Source of the DNA: Beta vulgaris subsp. vulgaris
Taxonomy: Eukaryota; Streptophyta; Magnoliopsida; Caryophyllales; Amaranthaceae
Direction of reading: 5' to 3'
Length of the DNA stretch: 64,000 nt
Assembly (NCBI RefSeq): GCF_026745355.1
Contig: NC_079209.1
Location: 13,047,886-13,111,885, forward strand
Position numbers and translations under genes: made by a program. Below, one piece after another: positions 56,201-64,000 of this stretch (position 1 is the first letter of the stretch; every line of letters begins with the position of its first letter). The notes beneath the pieces were generated by a model. The model searched no databases and had not been told where the DNA came from. It worked only from the letters and a program-made list of their open reading frames with translations.

Positions 56201-56951
56201 GAATTAGGGCTTGGAGGGTTACTGGTACATGTGGGAGGAGAAGTAGGGTTTTAAGGACTCTTTTGTTGGGGAAATACAACTGGTGAAGGTATCACTATGG
56301 TTGGAAATTGTTTTTTAAACTTGGGACTGCTCCTTAGTGGGGACCCTTTTTTTCTTTTTGGGGTTATATGGTTTTCTAGGGGTTTGCTTTTTAGGAGTAA
56401 CCGCATGTGCAACATACATATCAATGCACCTAGCTTTCACAGCAATGTCCCTCAATTCCAAGGCCTCATCATCATGATAAACCCTCCTCAAACCCTTATC
56501 AAGTGTACAATTAGGTATGAGATAATGCAAAGACACAATGTAACCACCACATTTTTTAGCCAAATCTTCCAACCACCACCAAGACATATGATCAGGGTCA
56601 ACAGGCCATGTTTTAGCTTCACCACCAAGGTAAACTAACCCCTTCCCAGTTTTTTTGAACATTCCCCCATGCCATATTCTCAATATAACATTTTGCTTCG
56701 GAAACTACACCAGAATTATAAGCCATAAATCAATCATAAATCCTAAAATTCAAACCTAACAACATCAACACATTGAATTCTAACAAAAAAATTAGAATCA
56801 ACAAACCAATAAACTTTAAAAAATCGATTGAAAACATTATAAGTAAAAGAAAAAAATCGACTTTTTTTACCTCCTTCCACTGTTCGTCTTCGTCTTCTAG
56901 GCTATTCCCACCAGTTTCGTATTCCTCCATTTCCATTTGCCTTAATATCAA
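53275..56951 (-). pseudogene. MULE transposase (MuDR/PB1-like, DDE, SWIM), decayed
   Basis: Minus strand. Exon 1 starts at 56936 or 56951 (MEMEEYETGGNSLEDEDEQW) and ends at a GT donor; exon 2 (56707 down) has the PB1-like MULE N-domain (ILRIWHGGMFKKTGKGLVYL, WPVDPDHMSWWWLEDLAKKC). Then come an acidic stretch (about 56035-55900), the MuDR domain (WKAGQRFPNREAFREAVRRF), the DDE core (CRRVLCIDSCFLKTFLRGQL, GNDQMFPVAWVVVE, then AEHIHCVRHIYAHWHKTF) and the SWIM finger (TCNVWDVTGIPCLH near 54160). The tail is VGPGRPKKN and Gly-rich. Stops and frameshifts occur near 56315, 56240, 56055, 55784, 55534, 55270, 54864 and 53880. Confidence 0.88.
53458..53585. repeat. 60-bp tandem repeat in the transposase tail
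   Basis: Two full copies and a part of a unit with CCTTCCTCCATTTCCTCCAT and CTTCCTCCACCAGCAGCAGT. On the minus strand it encodes a Gly/Glu/Met-rich repeat (LLVEEE.EMEEMEEGV), as in the variable tails of MULE proteins. Confidence 0.85.
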
Positions 56952-57134
56952 TCCAAAAAAATCAACCGCGAACTTCTGGGCTGCTCGTCAATGATTGCTC
57001 GTTAATGATTGACGTTTGGTGTGAAAAAATGTTTGAGGAAGAAGAAAGAGAAAAGGAAAATAAGAGAATAAACGAAAGGAATGAAAAAGTTAAAAAAAAA
57101 AGTTAAATATTTACCTAGAAAATGAAAGGAAAAA

Positions 57135-57323
57135 AAGGAGGGGGGCTTAAAAATTCATCAAAAATCACTTACAAGTCACGTGTAGAAGAGTTTACCTAGT
57201 ATAGGAGTTTAACGGGTTACAAGGTCCATTTGTGGAAAATTAGGGAATTTTTCTGGATTTTCAATAAGTGAGACTGTTTTTGGAAGATGGATCATACTTG
57301 GGACTGTCTGCATTCAATTTTCC
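57135..57323 (-). repeat. MULE right TIR
   Basis: Reverse complement match to the left TIR; ends AATTTTCC at 57323. Confidence 0.88.
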
Positions 57324-57975
57324 TATTTTTTTTTAAAAAAAAACAAAGAAACAAAATATAAAGGGACATGAAATACTTGGACACTTCAAAGTTTGACAAT
57401 TGACAGAGAGTGGAGAAATAAGAAAACTCCGATATCATCAGTGAACTGTGTAACCCAACAATTGCACCCAATTTTAATTTAACCAATAGTTGACTATAAA
57501 AAGCAACCAACTTGGCCATCCACATCTTTCCTCGTTTGAAATTAGTAATGAAGAATACTGAATAAAATATCTAAACTACGCGTCAACCAATAGAAACCTT
57601 ATAGAATTGAAAAAAAACCGTACAAAATCATTACAACATCCAAGTTCACATGTTTCACTTCACCACAAAAAATAACACCATTCAGTCATTGACTATAAAA
57701 GCACCTCTAGTTGGTCATCCATTTCATATTGCCAGTTGGCCATGAAATGAATTTACAGAAAAAAAGTACAACAAAGAAACAAAACAAACAAGATACAGAG
57801 GAGAACGAGCGACAGCCTACAAGAGGGCTGATTGCGAGAGAAATCAGTTAAGTTTTACTATCTTCTTAGCTTTCAACCCTTTCTCACTACTTAGCTCAAG
57901 AGATTAAGATCATTTGCTACATAAAAAGCTCTATAAGTGAAGATTTAACCAATTATTTTCAAATCCTTAATAAAT
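57324..57975 (+). promoter_or_regulatory. upstream region of the receptor kinase, with duplicated TATA segment
   Basis: Two similar blocks carry a TATA box and the same downstream words: TTGACTATAAAAAGCAACCA at 57490 and ATTGACTATAAAAGCACCTC at 57689, each followed by TTGGCCATCCA or TTGGTCATCCA. Offset is about 199 bp. The second (TATAAA 57694-57699) gives a leader of about 250 bases to the ATG at 57976. A weaker ATAAAAAGC lies at 57921. Which TATA is used cannot be read from sequence. Confidence 0.5.
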
Positions 57976-60900
57976 ATGATTTCAGTTTATGCATTTTTTC
58001 TTTACATAATTCCACTTATTGGTTTACACTTTTGCTCTGCCATAAACACCATAACCCCAACTCAGTTCCTAAAAGACCCAGAAACGTTAGTTTCCAAAAA
58101 TAGCAAATACATATTAGGATTTTTCAGCCCTCCAAACTCTACACATCGTTACGTTGGAATTTGGTATGATCAACCTTCTGTTACAAAGGAAGTTATCTGG
58201 GTAGCTAACAGAAACAATCCTGTTACTGATTCTAATGGTGTGCTTAGATTATCAGTTAATGGGAATCTCCAAGTTTTTAATGCAAGAAATCAGACACTTT
58301 GGTCATCAAATGTCACTCAAACTGCCGCTAATTTCTCAGTTGCTCAACTGTCAGATTTTGGGAACCTTGTAGTCCAAGTGTTCGCGTCCAACACAACTAC
58401 TCGCGAAAATGGGACAACCATCTGGTCGAGTTTTTTTCACCCTGCAGACTCAGTTTTACCAAATATGAGGTTCCTTCTCACGCCGAATTCAGATTTGAGG
58501 AGGGTCCTGCAAGCTTGGCGTAGCTCTTCAGACCCATCATATGGAAGATATTCAATTGGTACTAATTCTTTAGGACTTTTCCAGATTATCATATGGGATG
58601 GAGATAAACTTCATTGGCGAAGTGGTCCTTGGAACGGCAACATTTTCATTGGGACGAGATACCATAACACCGGCTATGGTAATATATTGATCAATGCCGG
58701 GTCTTTTGCACAAGAAGAAGTGGGAGGAACTCTTACATTAGTTTTTGCTGGTGCAAATGAAACTTTGTTGTCACACTATACATTGACTCATCAAGGAGTA
58801 ATAGCTCAAAGATGGTGGGATGATAGCATTCATAATTGGGGGATATCATGGAAGGCTCCAGATAATGATTGTGATTTTTATGCGAGATGTGGACAATTTG
58901 GGAGTTGCAATCCGCATCCTACACCAACATGTCGTTGTCTGAAAGGTTTTGAACCGAAAGACAGAGAGGAATGGAAAAGAGGAAATTGGAGTAGTGGGTG
59001 TGTACGAAGAAAGCCATTACAATGTGGTCTTGCAGGGGCCAAAAAACAAGATGGTTTCATGAGATTAAAAATGATGAAAGTCCCAGAAAATGCTGAATTA
59101 ATGAATGGATTGAATCTAAATCAGTGCAGAAGTGTCTGCTTACGAGATTGCACTTGTTTGGCTTATGCATATGATACCCAGATCACATGTTTGACATGGC
59201 ACGGGAACTTGATCGATGTTGCAGACCTTTCTCCTGGTGGAGTTGATCTCTTCATCCGTCTTGAACATTCAGAGCTAGGTAAACTCGCAACTTATTTGTC
59301 ATACTTTCTAGTTTCTCCAATTTGTTTGCTTCGTTATTCTAAATCACGGAAGAAAAGATAGTTCATCTCCTCTCAGTTCGTTGGAAACAACCATTTGCTT
59401 AGACTAAGGCCTTGTTTGGTTGACAAAATAAATCATGGGAAGTGCAAATTCCTAGGAAGTAAAAGTATATGAAGTTGTTTGGTTGGCAAAACCATGGGAA
59501 TTTGCACTTCCTAGAAAGTTCTACTTCCTCCAAAATGGAGGAAGTTACTTACCTAGGTCCCCCTAGGTAAGTAGAGCTTCCCATTGTCAACCAAACACAA
59601 TTTTACACTTCCTAGGAATTTCAAATACATGGAAAAAATAACTTCCTAGTAAGTATGACTTCCCATATACAACCAAACAAGGCCTAAGTAGTTGTTACAA
59701 TCAAACGTTGAGCATAAGATGAAAAGATTCTCCCTTTCCTTAGCTAATAGCTACTACTATTTGGAATTTACTCATTTTGCTCAACCGTAATGTTTTATGT
59801 GTAACTAATTAACAGTCTAAACTCAAACCAAACGCAAAAATTAGAGAAGGAACAAAATGTTTTCCTGTAGGCGATTCTAAAACAGTTTAGTTATTTGTTT
59901 GAACTGGTTCAGAGTGCAGTTGCACACATTAGAACCTCACATTATGATATGATCCATACCTTAGCTTGTAATTCAATTTAAGGTGCATAATATTTTCCAT
60001 AAAGATCAATACGAATAACGTTGTCTAATATGCATAATGGATTTTTATTTTGGCTGCAGGTAATAATATGAATATAAAGGCAATAATTGCAGCTAGTATA
60101 TTATCAGTATTAGTAATACTACTAGTTGTTGCTGTTATATGCTTCCTATGGAGGAGATCTCGATCAAAAGGAAAGGTACCTCTACCAGATACGAAATTCG
60201 CAGAGAAAAAAACAACACAAGATCCACTTCTTTTTGGAGACAAAACTCAAGTTAAGATTGATGAATCACTAATACTGAAATTCGAAACGCTGGCTGAAGC
60301 AACAGATGACTTCCATGAAAGTAATTTGCTCGGAGCAGGTGGATTTGGTCGAGTATACAAGGTATGGAATTGTTTAAAAGATTGACATGAGTTATTTTAT
60401 ATACAAATTTTTCAAAGAACCCTTATATATGTCATTGGATACTTCTTCTCCCATTTTGTTACAGGGTAAACTGGAAGATGGACAAGAAATAGCAGTTAAA
60501 AGACTATCAAGAGCATCTGGACAAGGTGTACATGAGTTTATGAATGAAGTGGAACTTATTTCAAAACTTCAACACCGAAATCTAGTAAAACTGCTGGGAT
60601 GTTGTGTTGAAGGAGAAGAGAAGATGCTGATATATGAGTTCATGCCAAATAATAGCTTGGATGCATTTCTATTTGGTTAGTATCTATCAGTGTTTCATCA
60701 CCTTCACATCAATTCATATATCAATGCAAGTATATTTCGAAATACTTGTTTAATTACAATAGCGTAAATAACATACGGTGATTATATGAAAATGTCTTCT
60801 TTTTTCGAGCAGATTCAGACAAGCGTAAACGTTTAGACTGGCCAAACCGATTCAACATTATAAAAGGCGTATGTCGAGGCCTACTGTACCTTCACAGAGA

Positions 60901-62008
60901 TTCCAGATTAAGGATTATACACAGAGACCTCAAAGCAAGCAATATTTTGCTGGATAAAGACCTCGTTCCCAAAATTTCAGACTTCGGCATGGCTAGAATT
61001 TTCGGAAATAACCAGGATAAAGCCTGTACACAAAGGGTTGTTGGAACATAGTAAGTACCCTGCATTTCACTCTTTCATCTTACTAAGCCATATATGAAAT
61101 GATGAATTTCCATCTAAATACATCTTATGAACATTACAGTGGTTATATGGCTCCGGAGTACGCAATGGAAGGTCACTTCTCTGAAAAATCAGATGTTTTC
61201 AGCCTTGGGGTGTCATTGATTGAGATAGTAAGCGGACAAAAGAATAACAACTTTTGGTATCCGGAGGAATCTTTGGGTCTACTAGGATATGTAAGTTAAT
61301 CCTACCTCACAAAAACATGTATATATGCAACTATGCAAGTACTAATTTATGAAATATCACCTCAAATTCACCTAGAAATTAACTTCTCAAAGTAAAAAGG
61401 GATAACATTTTTTGTAATTTTGGGTGACAGTTCTTGAAATTCTTCCCATGGACGACTAAGGTTTGATGTATAAACCTGTCAATCCTATATATGATCGAAC
61501 TTATAAATCAAAAAAATCGCTAGGACCTAAGGTGTCCCCAGCCAATTCTGTGCTAATGAAGCTCGAAAGCTCGAAAATGGCTCGTGTTTGAAACCCAATT
61601 GTTTCCATGCATGTTGCATAGGTTGAAACTTCAAGTTTATGCAATTTGTAGGATATACGTAACTAATGATTATTAAAACGATATATGCAGGCTTGGAAAT
61701 TGTGGAACGAGGATAAGATCATTTCACTGATCGATCCATCGATTCTGAGTGCAAGCTTTGAAGACGAGATTGTAAGGTGCATGCATGTAGGACTATTATG
61801 TGTGCAAGAATTTGCCAAAGATAGGCCAAACATGCCAACAGTCATCTCCATGCTTGAAAGAGATATAATGGATCTTCCAAAACCAAATCCAACAGTACTA
61901 TATATACAGCGCAAGACGCCGTCTGATACAGGATCATCTCCTCCCCAGATCACTGATAATGCTTCTTCCACAAATTATATTACTGTTACATCTTTGACTG
62001 CCCGATAG
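57976..62008 (+). CDS. G-type lectin S-receptor-like Ser/Thr protein kinase (SD1/SRK class)
   Basis: Six exons: 57976-59278, 60060-60361, 60465-60675, 60813-61050, 61140-61290, 61691-62008; all introns GT-AG, phases consistent, 2523 nt, 840 aa, usual length. Signal peptide about 1-22 (ends HFCSA); B-lectin domain about 23-150 ([31 protein letters not shown]); S-locus glycoprotein domain about 200-320 ([20 protein letters not shown]); PAN/apple region about 330-420; membrane segment about 441-464. Kinase: glycine loop [10 protein letters not shown] (526-535), Lys547 in [14 protein letters not shown] with Asp644, DFG Asp662, [21 protein letters not shown] Arg marks an RD kinase. No stop or frameshift; a functional plasma-membrane receptor kinase is likely. 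Ligand unknown. The first intron (781 bp) holds a MITE. Confidence 0.93.
59408..59684. mobile_element. Tourist-like MITE in intron 1 of the receptor kinase
   Basis: Perfect 15-bp TIR GGCCTTGTTTGGTTG / CAACCAAACAAGGCC, TSD TAA (59405-59407, 59685-59687), 277 bp. Interior is made of repeated CTTCCTAGGAAGT-like inverted words, so the whole can fold on itself. TWA target and TIR fit PIF/Harbinger. Confidence 0.92.
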
Positions 62009-63338
62009 TATACCATTATAAAGAAGAAATTACTGTCCTATTTTCAAACAATCAATTAGTAACATTAATGTATTCCTCCATTTTTATGTTAAGTGTCCTA
62101 CATTTTGTTTTTGATTATCTCAAAAGCTTATATATCATTGTTTTTGTTGTATTTCCTTCATGTCACAGTATTCAATTTATTTCCTTCTTCCAAAGTCAGA
62201 AGTACAAAATAATTGACCATAAAAAGGAAAAGAAATAAAAAACGAGACAGCTGATATGGCTGGCTATTTTGCTAGTTTCTATCACACTGAGCGTCCCTTT
62301 TCCCTAAATTTTGTTACTGAATACAAGATGCTAAAGATGTTATCCTTGTTTAGTCTTTTACAAATAATACTTAAAAGTTACAGAGCTAAATATTCAATAT
62401 CCAAACAGTAAGTGCAACTTGCCTTCAAATTTAATGTAGAATAACGACTGATCTACATAGCCAACAAAAAACTAAACAAAAACATGTGAGGATGGTATGC
62501 ATATTCAAAAGAAACGAAAAGTTCGAGAGGTACATATGCAGTCACAGTTTGTCTTTTTATTTGTAGCCGACCTGAACAAAAGTTTTGTACTTTTACTCTG
62601 TATATATATTAACCTTGACTATATTTTTTTCGGTATACATAAATATATGTAAAAATGTTTTATGTTTAAAATAGTTCCAAATTTTCTATAATATTACTAA
62701 CAAACAACTCCAAATATCAATAGTCAGAGTTATACATCGACAAGGATAAAAGTTAAAGTGTTGCAAATATCTTGAATTGGCAAATGTATATTATTCCGAC
62801 ACTCATGTCTTAAACTCAAGCAGAGTCTCCTATTCTAGAAATCTCGTAAAAGATGAAGTGATGAACCACCCTTGGACAAGTACCCGTGTCCAAGTTCCAA
62901 CTCTCTTTAGCTATATAAACCAACTTAGTTATCTACCAGGCAGAAGTGTTGTTCATCACTACATCAGATGTATAGTTTGTATATTCCACCCCTATGATTT
63001 TCGAACGGAAACTAGTTGCTGCCACGTACTGTGTTTTATTCTTTTTAACTATGTTTTGGCTCTTCGCATCAGAGTCAATTTCATTTGCATAATCTTGACA
63101 GCTTATTGCTTGACAATTATAATTGTCATGCAGTGTCCTCACCACCACTTTATAAAACATAGTATAGTCAGTTAAGTAGTTAGTCGCACTTAAAAGAAAT
63201 CATTATGTAGAACTTTAACTAAAAGCACCTTTTTTGAATAGAAACAAAGATAATTCTGAGTTAACCATCCTCCAAGATCAATGAAACCAAAGGCACATCT
63301 TCAAGTACTTCTTTTCTTACCTCAATTTCAGAATTTCA
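62009..63338. other. 3' flank of the receptor kinase, no gene recognised
   Basis: AT-rich. An AATAAA-like GAAATAAAAAA lies at 62234 and could serve as a polyadenylation signal, weakly. The open frame at 62777-63175 has no recognisable domain. Confidence 0.4.
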
Positions 63339-63509
63339 ATGGCTTTTGACAGCATTAACACTACAAAGTTCATCAAAGATTCAGAAGCTATGGTCTCCAG
63401 CAATAGAAATTTCAAGGTGGCTTTTTTCAGCCCACCAAACTCTAGTCATCAGTATGTTGGTATTGTCAAACATCACCGTCCACTCTCTTCTCTCCTAGCT
63501 TCTAGGTGA
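63339..63509 (+). pseudogene. truncated paralogue of the receptor kinase lectin domain
   Basis: The ATG at 63339 opens MAFDSINTTKFIKDSEAMVS then SNRNFKVAFFSPPNSSHQYV and GIV before unrelated sequence and a stop. This parallels residues about 23-63 of the kinase at 57976 ([36 protein letters not shown]). No signal peptide precedes it. The homology ends after about 42 residues, so only the start of the B-lectin domain remains. Confidence 0.85.
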
Positions 63510-63612
63510 ATGCTCCTTGTCAAAATTTACAGCATGATGGAGTCAATTATTACCAATTCAATAAATGCATAGAGTAGAAAAATTTACTAGCTAGGTTCAC
63601 CACTCACTATAT

Positions 63613-64000
63613 TGTAGCCCACCTTAGTAGAAAAATGTAGTAGGATGTGTGAAAGCCATATTATGAGCAATAGATCATGGTGGTATAAATAGGGGCTTTG
63701 CTTGCCCATTGGTTGTGTGCCCAACCGTGAGTTTCCTTGAGTGTAGTAGTGAGTGTTGTGAGTAGTACAACAACTCATAATAGTGTATGAGTAGAATGTA
63801 AAACAAAAACTCCAGAATATTGTTATACTATGTTTTTGTTTATGAGTGATAAAGAGTATTAACTTTTCATCTACAAATATTTTTTTGTTGATCATTCCAC
63901 ATAAATATACCCCAAAATATCTTACAATTGGTATCAAGAGTCATTCGTTCAGTTAAATTTTTTCGGGACCATTTTATGGCAAACTTATCGGTCGGGGACC
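63613..64000 (+). mobile_element. 5' end of a copia element (runs off the window)
   Basis: LTR of 314 bp (63613-63926) from TGTAGCCCACC to ATATCTTACA, with a TATA-like GGTATAAATAGGGGC near 63681 and polyadenylation-like sequence, followed at once by a PBS. The gag probably starts near 63976 (ATGGCAAACTTATCGG). The element continues beyond the window. Confidence 0.8.
63928..63941 (+). promoter_or_regulatory. primer binding site of the copia element
   Basis: TTGGTATCAAGAGT, one base after the LTR; matches the initiator-Met tRNA PBS (TGGTATCAGAGC) closely. Confidence 0.8.

Larger units (their letters stand above)
51737..57323. mobile_element. Mutator-like element (MULE), 5.6 kb
   Basis: TIRs of about 190 bp: GGAAAATTAAACGCAGACAG at 51737 matches the reverse of the right end (GGAAAATTGAATGCAGACAG), continuing through CAGTCCCAAGTATGA and CTATACTAGGTAAACTCTTC. 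The flanks TATTTTAAA and TATTTTTTT are a plausible, partly decayed 9-bp TSD. It carries two convergent-facing coding regions: transposase on the minus strand and a small GRF-like gene on the plus strand. TIRs are about 90 percent identical by eye. Confidence 0.9.

Noticed and set aside
57976..59361. Single-exon 461-residue lectin protein
   Set aside because: The last 27 codons read into intron 1; the GT at 59279 joins in phase to the exon at 60060 that holds the membrane segment and kinase.
1..64000. Endogenous pararetrovirus sequences
   Set aside because: No movement-protein or coat-type motifs were seen; all reverse transcriptases fit LINE or copia by domain order and flanks.

Overview
The window looks like nuclear DNA of a flowering plant, probably a dicot. 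It is AT-rich, has GT-AG introns, an S-locus-type lectin receptor kinase, plant-style LINE, copia, CACTA, MULE and hAT elements, Stowaway and Tourist-like MITEs and a tRNA-derived SINE. No species can be named from the sequence alone; a Caryophyllales/Amaranthaceae source is only a guess. There are no operons, CRISPR arrays or prokaryotic genes.

Almost everything from 1 to 57.3 kb is transposable-element DNA, much of it nested, and many junctions can be read from target-site duplications (TSDs). 1-7 kb: a copia-type gag scrap, then a decayed LINE split by a solo LTR (TSD CTACA) that itself carries a MITE. 7.3-16.1 kb: remains of a CACTA element with an Ulp1-like protease pseudogene, into which a second CACTA element (10238-14851, TSD ATT) inserted; a G/T-only minisatellite follows. 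16.1-20.7 kb: an internally deleted LTR element on the minus strand, with 470-bp LTRs, one of them split by a 1.4-kb mini-CACTA (TSD TAG). 21.6-23.0 kb: a SINE (12-bp TSD) split by a hAT element (8-bp TSD GTAAGTGC). 23.1-24.1 and 41.7-42.8 kb: two members of one long-TIR foldback family containing telomere-like motifs. 29.6-34.8 kb: a structurally complete but coding-dead copia element (TSD AATTT). 43.1-50.4 kb: a CACTA-like terminus followed by two exons of a chloroplast-type SAM methyltransferase gene, with a LINE (15-bp TSD) inserted upstream of them. 51.7-57.3 kb: a large MULE with TIRs of about 190 bp, a decayed transposase on the minus strand and a decayed GRF-zinc-finger-like gene on the plus strand.

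The only clearly intact large gene is the receptor kinase at 57976-62008 (+), six exons and 840 codons in consistent phase. It lies about 650 bp from the MULE and carries a Tourist-like MITE in its first intron. A truncated paralogue of its lectin domain lies at 63339-63509, so this was probably the edge of a tandem receptor-kinase cluster. A small secreted-peptide exon at 27561-27731 (-) is the other candidate host gene. The window ends inside the start of another copia element.
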